Part shown: positions 39,684-48,257 of the stretch, in pieces
Numbering within the stretch: position 1 is the first letter of the stretch
How the letters are laid out: every line of letters begins with the position of its first letter
From: Pirellulales bacterium
Lineage (GTDB): Bacteria; Planctomycetota; Planctomycetia; Pirellulales; DATAWG01
DNA: 48,257 nucleotides
Direction of reading: 5' to 3'
NCBI GenBank assembly: GCA_036267355.1
Contig: DATAWG010000055.1
Span: 1 to 48,257 of the forward strand
Program-made: the position numbers and the translations under genes
The notes under the pieces: model-generated
What the model saw: the letters and a program-made list of their open reading frames with translations, nothing else
What the model was told of the DNA's origin: nothing
Database searches by the model: none

Positions 39684-40487
39684 CTACCGCCGGGTTGTGG
39701 CCATCTGTGTCGTCAGCAGATCGAGTTGGCTTTTGAGATCGGCCAACAGAATTTGAGGGCTCGCTCCCCCGGCCATGTGGGCGTAAAAGGATTGGGCCGG
39801 AGTTCCGTTGCCAGTGCTGAGCATTGCAGCGGCATGCTTCAATTCGGCAAGTCGTTCGTCGACGGTGGCAAATTGATTCGCGGTCTGGCGGTTTTCGTCC
39901 CACATCCGGGTGAGTTGGAACACCACACCGAGCAGTAGACCCAGTTGTCCGGCAAGGCAGGCCGGCATTCCGAGTGTCCAAAGTTCGTTCCGTCCGGCAA
40001 TCAGCGACCAGGCCAATAGGACCGCGCCGCAGACGAACGCCATCGTGCCCCCACACAATAGTGCCCATACGGCAATCGAGGCCCGCTTTCGCCGCGGTGC
40101 GGAAGGCGGTGCAGCGTCGACCGCTCCATGAGCGGCGCCGCCAGGTGCGGTGGCTCCGGCCGTTTGCCAAGAAAATGGCCCTGCTACAGAAACCGGCCCA
40201 CTCGATTCCGGCACCGGCGAGCCGGCGATTCCAGCAGCCACCAAGCGTTGCAGCCGTTGCAATTCGAAGTCGAGCGCCCAATCGTCGAAATCGCTGTCGG
40301 GCTCAAACGAGCGGCCCGGTTCATTGGAATCAAGATCCGATTCACTGCCGACTTCCAATCCCGCGGTGTGAACGGTCACGGCGACGGGCTCGGGCTGCCG
40401 CACTGGGCCGCCACATTGCGGGCATCGGGCTCGGCGGCCCCCCGCAGCCAGTGCTGGCACATCTCGTCGGCAGCTTTTACACCACAT
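39684..40487 (-). CDS. Membrane protein with N-terminal zinc ribbon
   Basis: 267 residues from ATG 40487 (MWCKSCRRDVPALAAGGRRA). Two CxxC pairs, CKSC and CPQC, form a short zinc ribbon. An acidic linker leads to two membrane helices (about 150-175, ASIAVWALLCGGTMAFVCG and LWTLGMPACLAGQLGLLL), and the C-terminal about 70 residues form amphipathic helices. Likely a membrane-associated protein with a cytosolic Zn site. Start at 40487 is preferred over in-frame upstream Mets because CKSC then lies near the N-terminus as in similar planctomycete proteins. Confidence 0.65.
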   Translation of the reverse strand: MWCKSCRRDVPALAAGGRRARCPQCGGPVRQPEPVAVTVHTAGLEVGSESDLDSNEPGRSFEPDSDFDDWALDFELQRLQRLVAAGIAGSPVPESSGPVSVAGPFSWQTAGATAPGGAAHGAVDAAPPSAPRRKRASIAVWALLCGGTMAFVCGAVLLAWSLIAGRNELWTLGMPACLAGQLGLLLGVVFQLTRMWDENRQTANQFATVDERLAELKHAAAMLSTGNGTPAQSFYAHMAGGASPQILLADLKSQLDLLTTQMATTRR

Positions 40488-40692
40488 GCGACTGCCCCAT
40501 ACCATAGCCCTCGCGGCGCGCAAACTGTCGCCGGTCTTCTAAGGTATCGGCCACCGCCAACGGCATTCTGTAGCGAATCCGCAGGATTTGCGGCCGAATT
40601 ATGTCGCTTCTGCTTAGGATTCGACCCCTCTCCCTTTGCGGGAGCGGGCAGAGTGAGGAGTCTGAAAACCGAAGTTATTTTTCGCTCGAGGC

Positions 40693-41694
40693 TTATTTCA
40701 CTGCCGCGTATGTCATCGCCGCCCGGACGGCTTCGAGCACTTGGGCTTGGGCAATCGGCATTGGCTGGAAGAGCGTTGCCCCGGCGGCCGCTTTGTGTCC
40801 GCCTCCTTGGAATTTTTCTGCCAGCGTGCTGCAATCGATCGCGGGGTTTCGGCTGCGGAAGCTGACTTTTACCCCGCCGCTCGCCAGTTCGACCAGCATC
40901 AACGCCACTTCCACGCCGCCAACCTGGAGCGTCATATTGACGATGTCTTCGGTATCGCTGGCGACCGCGCCGGTGGTGCGAAAATCTTCCTGCAGAATCG
41001 CGGTGTGAATCGCTCGGCCGTTCATTTCCATTCGCGCTCGGGCCAGCGCCAGCCCGATCAAATGCAGGCGTGCCAAAGTGTCTTGCTCGTAGAGCGAGCG
41101 ATACACTTCGCCCGGCTTGGCGCCGGCGTCGAGCAATCGGCCTGCGGCGCGCATCGTGTCGCCGGTGGTCGAGTTGAAACGAAACCAACCGGTGTCGGTC
41201 GAGATCGCGGCGAACAACGGCATCGCGATTTCCGGCGTGATCGCGACGCCCAGTTGATCGGCCGCTTGCAGCACGAGCCGGCCGGTCGCCTCCGCTTCCG
41301 TGTCTTTGAACATCTCGGCGCCGAGATCGTCGCTGCTGACATGATGATCGAGCACGATCTTCTTCGCGCGGGTGCTGCGGACCACTTCGGCCATCGGCCC
41401 GAGCTGAGTCCACGCGCTTGTGTCGAGCACGATCAGCACATCCCGGTCGGCAAGTTCGGCCGGCTGCACGTCGACGCCGATTGCTTCCAGGCGCCCCGTC
41501 GGATCGATGAAGAGCAGGTTCGGCGGCGTCGATTGCCCGTTGACGATGCGCACATCCTTTCCGATCGCCCCGAGCACGCCGGCCATTCCCAATTCGCTGC
41601 CCAGCGCATCGCAATCGGGGCGGATGTGACTGGTCAAAACGAACCGCTGGTGGCGGCGCACAATCTCAACAAAGCGAGGCCAGTCGATAGGCAT
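40693..41694 (-). CDS. nrnA: DHH family phosphoesterase, NrnA-like
   Basis: 333 residues. N-terminal DHH motifs are HIRPDCDALGSELG (Asp27, Asp29), DTSAWTQLGP near 91 and VLDHHVS (116-118). The C-terminal DHHA1 domain has VKVSFRSRNPAIDCSTL and GGGHKAAAGA. Members degrade nanoRNA and pAp, recycling short RNA and sulfur-assimilation by-products. The ATG at 41694 is chosen because the family begins with a helix right before the DHH strand. It is immediately upstream, with respect to transcription, of no other nuclease gene. Confidence 0.85.
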   Translation of the reverse strand: MPIDWPRFVEIVRRHQRFVLTSHIRPDCDALGSELGMAGVLGAIGKDVRIVNGQSTPPNLLFIDPTGRLEAIGVDVQPAELADRDVLIVLDTSAWTQLGPMAEVVRSTRAKKIVLDHHVSSDDLGAEMFKDTEAEATGRLVLQAADQLGVAITPEIAMPLFAAISTDTGWFRFNSTTGDTMRAAGRLLDAGAKPGEVYRSLYEQDTLARLHLIGLALARARMEMNGRAIHTAILQEDFRTTGAVASDTEDIVNMTLQVGGVEVALMLVELASGGVKVSFRSRNPAIDCSTLAEKFQGGGHKAAAGATLFQPMPIAQAQVLEAVRAAMTYAAVK

Positions 41695-41753
41695 GGGGGG
41701 CAAATCAATAGGTGGGAAGGGATTGGCAGGTTGGGAACGCAACTCAGCGGCCC

Positions 41754-41826
41754 GCACCGGCGGCTAGCGCCTTGCCGCTAACGACGACCGCTCGGGTGTT
41801 AGCGGCAAGGCGCTAGCCGCCGGTGC
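41754..41826. repeat. Perfect inverted repeat, family R4 (29-bp arms)
   Basis: Left arm 41754-41782 and right arm 41798-41826 are perfectly complementary over 29 bases, with a 15-base loop. The core is GGCTAGCGCCTTGCCGCTAA. It fills the gap between nrnA and ribF. A related single arm (GCGGCAAGCCGCTAACCGCC) lies at about 4191-4210 upstream of gyrB. Confidence 0.95.
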
Positions 41827-41839
41827 TTCCAACGCATCT

Positions 41840-42781
41840 TCAATCGCGCTCCGCGCGGCGTTTGGCTTCGGCCACGTCGGTCCCGACTTGGGCCAACAGC
41901 GCGGCCACGTTGTCGAACCGCTGAATGTCTCGCAGTCGGGATAGAAAGTCAACCTCCAGGGGCTCGCCGTAGAGCGAACCTTGAAAGCCGATCAAATGCA
42001 CTTCGACCTTCATCGCCTGCTCGCCAAACGTCGGATTCGGGCCGACATTGATCGCAGCCGGCCACAGCGCCCCGCCCGCCGCAGCTCGACCGGCATATAC
42101 CCCGGGCCCGGGCAAAAGCGTGTCGATGGCGTCGACGTTGGCCGTGGGAAACCCCAATTTCGCCCCGCGCCCGGCCCCATGCCGCACCATGCCGCGAACA
42201 CGATACGGTTGCGTAAGCAATTGCCGAGCGTCGTCGACCGAGCCTGCAGCGACAAGGCGGCGAACGCGCGAACTGGAAACCGGCTCGCCGCCGATCATCA
42301 CCGGTTCGACAACGTCCAGGCCGATCTTCGCTGCCCGGCATAATCGCCGCAGCACGTCGATGGTGCCGGCCCGGCCGTGGCCGAAATAAAAGTTCGTTCC
42401 TTCGACCACGTCCTTCGCGGCCAGCCGTTCGACGACGATCCGGCGAAAAAAATCTTCGGCCGAAAGCTCGAGCAAGGCCGTGTCGGTCGGATACGCGATC
42501 ACGGCGTCGACGCCCAACTCGCCGAGCAACTCTGCTTTGCGATCGGTCCAGGTCAACGGAGGCGGGGCCGAGTCAGGCCGCAGGATCCACACCGGATGCG
42601 GATCGAATGTAAACACGACTGCCGGCCCACCGGCGCCGCGAGCAGCGCCGACCAGTCGCTCGGCGAGCATGGCATGGCCCAGGTGCACGCCGTCGAAATT
42701 GCCGATCGCCACGGCTCCGCCGCGAAACGTGTCGGCCAACTCGGCCAGATTGCGGATCAGTTTCACGCCGTGCGGCGCCAT
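41840..42781 (-). CDS. ribF: Bifunctional riboflavin kinase / FAD synthetase
   Basis: 313 residues. The N-terminal FAD synthetase (adenylyltransferase) shows AIGNFDGVHLGHAML and VFTFDPHP; SSSRVRRLVAAGSVDDA is the second hallmark. The C-terminal riboflavin kinase has RGAKLGFPTANVD, then GVYAG and a terminal LRDIQRFDN. It makes FMN and FAD from riboflavin. The ATG at 42781 is chosen because the frame upstream to 42883 is in low-complexity sequence. Length and motifs are normal. Confidence 0.95.
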   Translation of the reverse strand: MAPHGVKLIRNLAELADTFRGGAVAIGNFDGVHLGHAMLAERLVGAARGAGGPAVVFTFDPHPVWILRPDSAPPPLTWTDRKAELLGELGVDAVIAYPTDTALLELSAEDFFRRIVVERLAAKDVVEGTNFYFGHGRAGTIDVLRRLCRAAKIGLDVVEPVMIGGEPVSSSRVRRLVAAGSVDDARQLLTQPYRVRGMVRHGAGRGAKLGFPTANVDAIDTLLPGPGVYAGRAAAGGALWPAAINVGPNPTFGEQAMKVEVHLIGFQGSLYGEPLEVDFLSRLRDIQRFDNVAALLAQVGTDVAEAKRRAERD

Positions 42782-42924
42782 GCCGTGTGCTTTGCCTCGG
42801 AAAGATGCGCTGGAATGTTCGCGTATTATGAGGATTCGCGCCCGTTCTATCAACGGTTCGCTGAGAACGCGGCTTGCAACCATTGCTTTGCCGGGGGAAT
42901 CGATACGCCCTTTGGTCGCGCCTT

Positions 42925-42979
42925 CCTCGCTAACGCTTCGGGCTACAAGGGCCCACGCATAGCCCGAAGCATAAGCGGC
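42925..42979. repeat. Inverted repeat, family R2, copy 2
   Basis: Left arm 42925-42944 (CCTCGCTAACGCTTCGGGCT) and right arm 42961-42979 pair imperfectly around a 16-base loop. The same core occurs at 28541-28608. The gap 42782-43095, between divergent ribF and the Ppx gene, otherwise holds nothing recognisable. Confidence 0.75.
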
Positions 42980-43095
42980 CGAGTGGCCGAACCGAATACC
43001 TGAATCTTGGTAGCGCTGTTATGCTATTTTAATACACCGTCGTCCGGCGACGGTTTGCGACCGCCATACCACAATCGCACCTTGCGGATCGACCG

Positions 43096-44769
43096 ATGGA
43101 ATCCAAGCAGATCATCTTGTCGCGGGAAATCGCTCATCGGCTGGCGGCGATCGACATCGGCTCGAATAGCGTCCGGCTGATGGTGGCCGAACCGCTGCGG
43201 GGAGGGAACTACCGCATCCTCGACGAAGAACGCGAGCCGACCCGGCTTGGCCGCGAGCTCAGCTCGACCGGCAAGCTCCCTTCAGAAGCCGTCGAACAAA
43301 CGCTCGAGGCCCTGCGCCGCTTCAAGCAGATCGCCGACGGATTTCAGGTCGACGAGCTGCGCACGATCGCCACCTGCGCGGTTCGTGAAGCCACCAACGG
43401 CCGAGAATTCTGCCTCCGCGCCAAGGCCGAACTCGGCATCGATATCGACGTCATCAGCGCCGAGCGTGAAGCCCGGCTGGCGTTTTTCAGCGTCGAGCGG
43501 GCATTCGATCTGGCCGGGAAAAATGTCGTCGTGGCCGATATCGGCGGCGGCAGCACCGAGCTGATCCTGGCCTCGGGCAACGCCATCGAGGCGATATTCA
43601 CGACCCCGCTCGGCGCCGTGCGCCTCACGGAGATGTATGGCAACGGCGCTTCGCCGGTCGATGACCGATACGAAAAACTCGTGAAGGCCATCGACCAACA
43701 ATTGCGTCGGCTGCTCCCCAAGCCGTATTTCGCTCCCCATCTGTTGATTGGTTCCGGGGGCACGTTCACAAGCCTTGCGGAAATGATCATGGCCACCAAG
43801 GGGCAAAATAATTTGCCGCTGCGTGGCTATTCGATCAGCCATGCCGAGCTAAGCCACCTGCTCGATCGACTGCAGAAAATGCCGGTGAAAGCTCGCCGCG
43901 GAGTGCCCGGCTTGAGCCCGGATCGGGCCGATATCATCGTGGCCGGGCTTACGGTGATCGACCGGCTAATGCGGCATTTCCATGTGAACCTGTTGCAGGT
44001 GCATAGCCGCGGCGTGCGCGACGGCCTGATTCTCACGATGATCGACAAGGGCCACACCTCCCAGAATGACGATCCTCACGACCGTCAGGCGGCGATCGAG
44101 CGATTTGCGACGGCCTGCGGCGGCGAACCGGAGCATGGCCGGCACGTGGCCCGCTTGGCGGGTCGGATTTATTCCCAGTTGGTGAAGCTGTATAACCTGG
44201 CCCCCGGGGAACAATCGCTGCTGGAAGCCGCGGCCCGATTGCAAGACGTGGGCTACCTGATCAACTACGATCAGCATCACAAGCATAGTTATCATCTGAT
44301 TTTGCACAGCGGCCTGCCCGGCTTTATACCGCGCGAATTGCAGTTGATCGCAAACGTGGCTCGCTACCATCGCGGCGCCAAGCCGAAGAAGAAGCACGCG
44401 AATTTCGCACAGCTTCCTTCGGAAGACCAAGAAAAGGTCCGGCAAATGTCGGCCATTCTCCGTTTGGCCGGCGGCCTCGACCGCAGCCATTCGGGAGCAG
44501 TGCGCGATGTGCAGATTCGCCGCAGCGCCGATCGGCTCGAGCTGCTGGCCGTCGCGCCGGATAACCCGGAAGTCGACCTGTGGGGAGCCCGCCGCCGCTC
44601 GAAAATGTTCCAAAAGGTGTTTCACACTCCACTGGCCATCGAATGGGACGGGGACGAAGCCGCAGGCGCTGCGGAAAATGTGCCGGCGGCCAACGATCGA
44701 GCGGCGGCGAACGGCGATCCAACGTGCGCGCCGGCCAAATCCGCGGCCCCGCGAGATCCGGCGGCGTAA
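43096..44769 (+). CDS. ppx: Ppx/GppA family exopolyphosphatase
   Basis: 557 residues. The ASKHA core has AAIDIGSNSVRLMVAE, VVVADIGGGSTELILAS and LIGSGGTFTSLAEM. The C-terminal part carries HD-like helices (GRHVARLAGRIYSQL, then ARLQDVGYLINYDQHHKHS) and a basic tail. The family hydrolyses polyphosphate or pppGpp; domain order and length are like the long Ppx form. An Ala-rich extension of about 35 residues follows. Upstream is a gap with repeat R2. Confidence 0.9.
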   Translation: MESKQIILSREIAHRLAAIDIGSNSVRLMVAEPLRGGNYRILDEEREPTRLGRELSSTGKLPSEAVEQTLEALRRFKQIADGFQVDELRTIATCAVREATNGREFCLRAKAELGIDIDVISAEREARLAFFSVERAFDLAGKNVVVADIGGGSTELILASGNAIEAIFTTPLGAVRLTEMYGNGASPVDDRYEKLVKAIDQQLRRLLPKPYFAPHLLIGSGGTFTSLAEMIMATKGQNNLPLRGYSISHAELSHLLDRLQKMPVKARRGVPGLSPDRADIIVAGLTVIDRLMRHFHVNLLQVHSRGVRDGLILTMIDKGHTSQNDDPHDRQAAIERFATACGGEPEHGRHVARLAGRIYSQLVKLYNLAPGEQSLLEAAARLQDVGYLINYDQHHKHSYHLILHSGLPGFIPRELQLIANVARYHRGAKPKKKHANFAQLPSEDQEKVRQMSAILRLAGGLDRSHSGAVRDVQIRRSADRLELLAVAPDNPEVDLWGARRRSKMFQKVFHTPLAIEWDGDEAAGAAENVPAANDRAAANGDPTCAPAKSAAPRDPAA

Positions 44770-44910
44770 CTCGTTCGCCATCCACAATCGCATCGCGGCG
44801 CTTTCGCGGCGTTTCTTCCACGCCGCTCGACGCATAGAATGGCAAGAGCATGCGCCGCGGCACGTTTTTGTGCCGCTCGCCCCGTCGCCCCTTAGCCACG
44901 GTTTTTCACC

Positions 44911-46614
44911 ATGCCAAATCGACGATCGCTCGGCGGCGTCATCCACACGTATCAAAAATACGATCCCAAAAAGTTTCCCAGCCCGACCGAGCCGCCGCCG
45001 GATCTGCTTTCCCCCGCGTTCGAACACATGCTGATGTTCGGCGACATGCGCGAGCTGACCGAGGAAGAACTCGCCCGGGCCGTGCAACTCGATCCAAGCC
45101 AAATCACCGGGCTCGGGCCGAGCCTCGAGTCCCTCATGGCGGCGCTTAAGGAGCGGAAGCGAAAAATTCTCGCCACCTACGAATCCGACACGGCGCAAGA
45201 CACCGCCAAAAAATCGTATCGCGATTTGGGCGAGCGCATCTCGCCCCCGAAGCCGCTGCAAAACCAATTCGAGCGGGCCTTCGAAGAAGAGCAGATTCGC
45301 GACCTCGAACGCCTCTGGTATCAGGTCGGCAACGATCGTTCCCCGCTGGCGCGGCAAATCGTGCAATTGGTCGACCGGCTGGGCGACAAATATCAGGTCG
45401 ACGAATTGGCCGGCAACTACGAATTTACCGGCCAAACGCCGCTCACCGTGCCCGAGGCGCTCGAAATCAAGGAAGAATTGGAGACCATCGATCGGCTCCT
45501 GAAGCAACTCGAAGAAGCTGCAAAGAACGCTCAGATCGGCCTGATCGACATGGAAGCGCTGGCCCGATTCGCCGAGCCGGGCGATATGGACCGACTCAAC
45601 GAATTGCAACAACAAGTGGAAAACTACCTCCGCGAGTTGGCCGAACGGCAAGGATTGCAGCGCGGCCAGCGCGGCGGCTACCAACTTACGCCGAAAGCAT
45701 TTCGCCTGTTCCAGGGCCGATTGCTGGAACAGATTTTCAGCAATCTGATGGCGTCGCGTTCCGGGCGGCATCATGGCCCCGTCGTCGGCGACGGAGCCGT
45801 TGAATTGCAGCAGACGAAGCCGTATGAATTCGGCGATTCGATCACGCAGATGGACATCCCCGCATCGCTGGTGAATGCGATGCTCCGCGACGGCACGCAT
45901 CTGCCGGTGCGGATGAAGCCGGAAGACATCGAAATCCACCGCACGCGCAACACGCCCAAATGTGCCACCGCCGTATTGATGGACATGAGCGGCTCGATGC
46001 GCTACGGCGGCCAATACATCAACGTCAAGCGAATGGGCCTTGCCCTCGAAGGACTGATCCGCCGCGAATATCCGGGCGATTTTCTGCAATTCATCGAAAT
46101 GTTTTCGTTCGCCAAGCCCGTGGCGACCGCCGATGTTCCGTCGCTGATGCCGAAGCCGGTGACGATTTTCGATTCGTACGTGAAGCTCTGGGCCGACATG
46201 AGCGACCCGCAGGTGAGCGAGATGCAAATCCCGCCCCACTTCACGAACATTCAGCACGCGCTGCAAATGGGCCGGCAATTCCTCTCCCGCCAAGACACCT
46301 CCAATCGGCAAATCATTTTGATAACCGACGGCCTGCCGACGGCCCATTTCGAAGGTTCGAAGCTCTATCTGCTCTATCCACCCGATCCGCGAACCGAGCG
46401 AGCCACGCTCCGCGAAGGCGCGCTTTGCAAACGCGAGGGGATCACGATCAATATCTTCCTGCTGCAAAGCTGGGCCCAATCGTCGGAAGACATTCAATTC
46501 GCCTACCGCTTGGCCGAATCGACAACCGGCCGCGTCTTTTTCACCGCCGGCAAAGACCTCGACCGCTACGTCGTGTGGGATTACGTAAACCGCCGCCGCT
46601 CAATCGTGGCGTGA
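44911..46614 (+). CDS. Cytosolic VWA domain protein
   Basis: 567 residues without signal peptide or membrane helix. A long helical N-terminal part (about 100-240, ALEIKEELETIDRLLKQLEE and MDRLNELQQQVENYLREL) is followed near 350 by a VWA domain with full MIDAS (LMDMSGSMRYGG), a Thr site and a Asp in ITDGLPTAH. Such proteins usually partner a MoxR-type AAA+ ATPase in a chaperone or metal-insertion system, but no AAA gene is adjacent. The start at 44911 fits the MPNRRSLGG start; there is no good ribosome-binding site. Confidence 0.8.
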   Translation: MPNRRSLGGVIHTYQKYDPKKFPSPTEPPPDLLSPAFEHMLMFGDMRELTEEELARAVQLDPSQITGLGPSLESLMAALKERKRKILATYESDTAQDTAKKSYRDLGERISPPKPLQNQFERAFEEEQIRDLERLWYQVGNDRSPLARQIVQLVDRLGDKYQVDELAGNYEFTGQTPLTVPEALEIKEELETIDRLLKQLEEAAKNAQIGLIDMEALARFAEPGDMDRLNELQQQVENYLRELAERQGLQRGQRGGYQLTPKAFRLFQGRLLEQIFSNLMASRSGRHHGPVVGDGAVELQQTKPYEFGDSITQMDIPASLVNAMLRDGTHLPVRMKPEDIEIHRTRNTPKCATAVLMDMSGSMRYGGQYINVKRMGLALEGLIRREYPGDFLQFIEMFSFAKPVATADVPSLMPKPVTIFDSYVKLWADMSDPQVSEMQIPPHFTNIQHALQMGRQFLSRQDTSNRQIILITDGLPTAHFEGSKLYLLYPPDPRTERATLREGALCKREGITINIFLLQSWAQSSEDIQFAYRLAESTTGRVFFTAGKDLDRYVVWDYVNRRRSIVA

Positions 46615-46779
46615 TGGGGCGCGCCGAGCGACTTCGACGATCCACTGCGTCACAAATAGTTCTGACCCGTTATCCGGCCTGGCCCGTTATCCGGCGCCAA
46701 TCGCTTGAAGTCGGTCGCCATGCCTGTCATCATTTTGGCATCTGCGCCCCTCCAGTCACCGGTCGTTGGGAATTGACGG

Positions 46780-47907
46780 ATGAAAGCGATTCGCCTGGGC
46801 TTCTGCGCCCCAGTCTTTATATGTTCCTGCGCTGCTGCGGCGCTCGCCGCGGATGTTGTTGGAATTGCACCGGCAAAGGATTTGCCCGGCGCCCAGCAAC
46901 CACAGTTGGCGGTCAGTCCCGGCGGAACGATCTACATGGCGTTCGGTTCGGGAAACTCAATCTTCTGCACTTCGTCGGCCAGCGGCACACGCTTTGAGCC
47001 ACCGAAAAAGATCGGCGAATCGGGCGTCATGGCACTCGGCATGCGCCGCGGCCCACGAATCGCGGCATCCGAGAAGTCTGTTGTCGTCACAGCGGTCGTC
47101 GGCGAGCAAGGGCACGGCCGCGATGGCGATTTATTGGCTTGGCATTCCAGTAGCGGTGGCGACCATTGGTCGGGGCCCGTGAAAATCAACACGGTGCCCG
47201 GTTCGGCGCGCGAGGGACTACATCATTTGACGGTCGCGCCCGACGGGACGTTTTACTGCGTTTGGCTCGACCTACGTGAGAAGACCGCCCAGGTGTATGG
47301 GGCGGCCTCCGGCGACGGCGGCGAAACGTGGCACGACGAGAAAATGATCTATCGCTCGCCGGAGGGCCCGGTTTGTCAATGTTGCCAGCCGCAAGCGACC
47401 TTTGATCGCGATGGCGGCCTGCATGTGATGTGGCGCAACAATCTGGCCGGCGCCCGCGACATGTATCTAGCCAACTCTGGAGACAACGGCCGCAGTTTCG
47501 ATCGCGCCAAGAAGCTGGGGCGCGGGACGTGGCCGCTCAATGCTTGTCCTATGGATGGCGGCGGGATCGCGTGCGACACCGACGGCACGGTCCACACGAT
47601 TTGGCGTCGCGATCACGATTTGTATTCCTGCACGCCGGGGAAAATGGAATTGCCGCTGGGTCGGGGCCAGCAAGGTTGGGCGGCGAGCGGTCCTGGCGGC
47701 GTCTACTTCATCTGGATCGAAAGGCGGCCGGGCGCCGTGATGCTGCTGCCTCCGCACGCTGACGCGCCGGTGAAACTTGCCGACGCCGCATCGGACCCGG
47801 TCATCGCGGGGCCGGTGAACGGCATGGGACCGATCGTCGCCGCGTGGCAGACGGATAGTTCAGACGGCGACCGAATTCAAGCAACCGTGCTCACGCGGCG
47901 CAAATAG
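46780..47907 (+). CDS. Exported sialidase-like beta-propeller
   Basis: 375 residues. Signal peptide (hydrophobic 9-23, AALAAD cleavage). Asp-box-like and BNR-like motifs recur: SSSGGDHWSGPVKI, SGDGGETWHDEKMIY and SGDNGRSFDRAKKLG. A CQCC patch in GPVCQCCQPQATFDRDGGLH is unusual. Such proteins are typically periplasmic or outer-surface propellers that bind or cleave sugars, but the catalytic triad of true sialidases is not evident. Two tandem GTTATCCGGC units lie upstream at about 46669-46695. Confidence 0.7.
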   Translation: MKAIRLGFCAPVFICSCAAAALAADVVGIAPAKDLPGAQQPQLAVSPGGTIYMAFGSGNSIFCTSSASGTRFEPPKKIGESGVMALGMRRGPRIAASEKSVVVTAVVGEQGHGRDGDLLAWHSSSGGDHWSGPVKINTVPGSAREGLHHLTVAPDGTFYCVWLDLREKTAQVYGAASGDGGETWHDEKMIYRSPEGPVCQCCQPQATFDRDGGLHVMWRNNLAGARDMYLANSGDNGRSFDRAKKLGRGTWPLNACPMDGGGIACDTDGTVHTIWRRDHDLYSCTPGKMELPLGRGQQGWAASGPGGVYFIWIERRPGAVMLLPPHADAPVKLADAASDPVIAGPVNGMGPIVAAWQTDSSDGDRIQATVLTRRK

Positions 47908-47951
47908 CGCAACACAACAGAGCTGCGTCCCGTTTTGCCTCCCGCCGACCA

Positions 47952-48081
47952 ACGTAGCAGGCACACGCCGTGTGCCGTCGGCGCGATGAGACGCAATCCA
48001 CCTCGAAAAACGGTGGAAAGCCGGTTGGCCATTGCTGCCCGGTGTGAGTGGCAGACGGCATACGGAGTATGCCTGCTAACG
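47952..48081. repeat. Inverted repeat, family R3, copy 2
   Basis: Left arm at 47952-47982 (GTAGCAGGCACACGCCGTGT start) and right arm 48052-48081 are similar in reverse complement over about 28 bases with several mismatches, loop about 69 bases. The last 350 bp of the window (47908-48257) hold no other recognisable feature. Confidence 0.7.
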
Positions 48082-48257
48082 ACCTACGCGCGCAGCACAG
48101 CCGCGGTTGGTCTATAGAGACACCGCGGCCATGCGCGAACAGGTTGTCGCATCGACACGCACGCACGATTTGTGCAACGACGCCCCCTAGGAACCGGAGC
48201 GTTCTTGATTCGGTCGCACTGCGGATTCCGCCGCAGCTCGGATTGTGACTAAACCGC

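Noticed and set aside
43966-46497. An 843-codon minus-strand frame across the Ppx and VWA genes
   Set aside because: It spans two clear plus-strand genes and their gap and resembles no protein family; typical shadow in high-GC DNA.

Overview
The window looks like a chromosomal segment of a GC-rich planctomycete, most likely of the Pirellulales type. This is an inference from gene content: long exported HEAT-like and beta-propeller proteins, a multihaem cytochrome c with a large non-haem tail, very large VWA proteins, a short-spaced dnaA-dnaN-dciA-gyrB cluster, and many intergenic inverted repeats. No rRNA, tRNA or CRISPR array was recognised.

Left part (1-9000): a replication cluster on the minus strand runs dnaA, dnaN, dciA (DUF721), gyrB, then an OLD/RecF-like AAA ATPase and the first codons of a further gene that may be an IS66-type transposase. 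The recF gene often found between dnaN and dciA is absent. The dnaA-dnaN gap (5796-6154) is the best origin candidate. DnaA keeps its DNA-binding signature but has a degenerate Walker B and sensor II. A cysteine desulfurase lies just upstream of dnaA.

9000-11400: an exported or anchored hypothetical protein, scpB (chromosome segregation) and an extremely acidic small protein. 11400-13860 is a gene graveyard: two duplicated small genes (A and B), a truncated copy of each, a retropepsin-like protease with a nonsense codon and a frameshift, a frameshifted antitoxin with a PIN-toxin fragment, and a broken HNH nuclease.

13860-22100 (mostly minus strand): hemA plus a CcsA/HemX-like membrane protein; a pentahaem cytochrome overlapping a sugar-dehydrogenase-like propeller; a YqgE/AlgH protein; an XRE plus periplasmic-binding-like regulator. 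22469-26846 (plus strand): an outer-membrane-like protein and a giant VWA/GATase-like membrane protein. 27377-32601 (minus strand): a sigma-54 activator, an exported HEAT protein with a receiver-like domain, and argH. 33121-38639 (plus strand): carB and another exported HEAT-like protein. 38721-42781: DksA-type zinc finger protein, a small membrane protein, a zinc-ribbon membrane protein, nrnA-like DHH phosphoesterase and ribF. 43096-47907 (plus strand): Ppx/GppA phosphatase, a cytosolic VWA protein and an exported sialidase-like propeller.

Across the window at least eight families of imperfect or perfect inverted repeats, mostly with arms of about 19-29 bp, sit in intergenic gaps, several in more than one copy. 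One has supplied the C-terminal codons of the ccsA-like gene and another lies over the annotatable N-terminus of the sigma-54 activator. With the decayed accessory region they are the most unusual content here.
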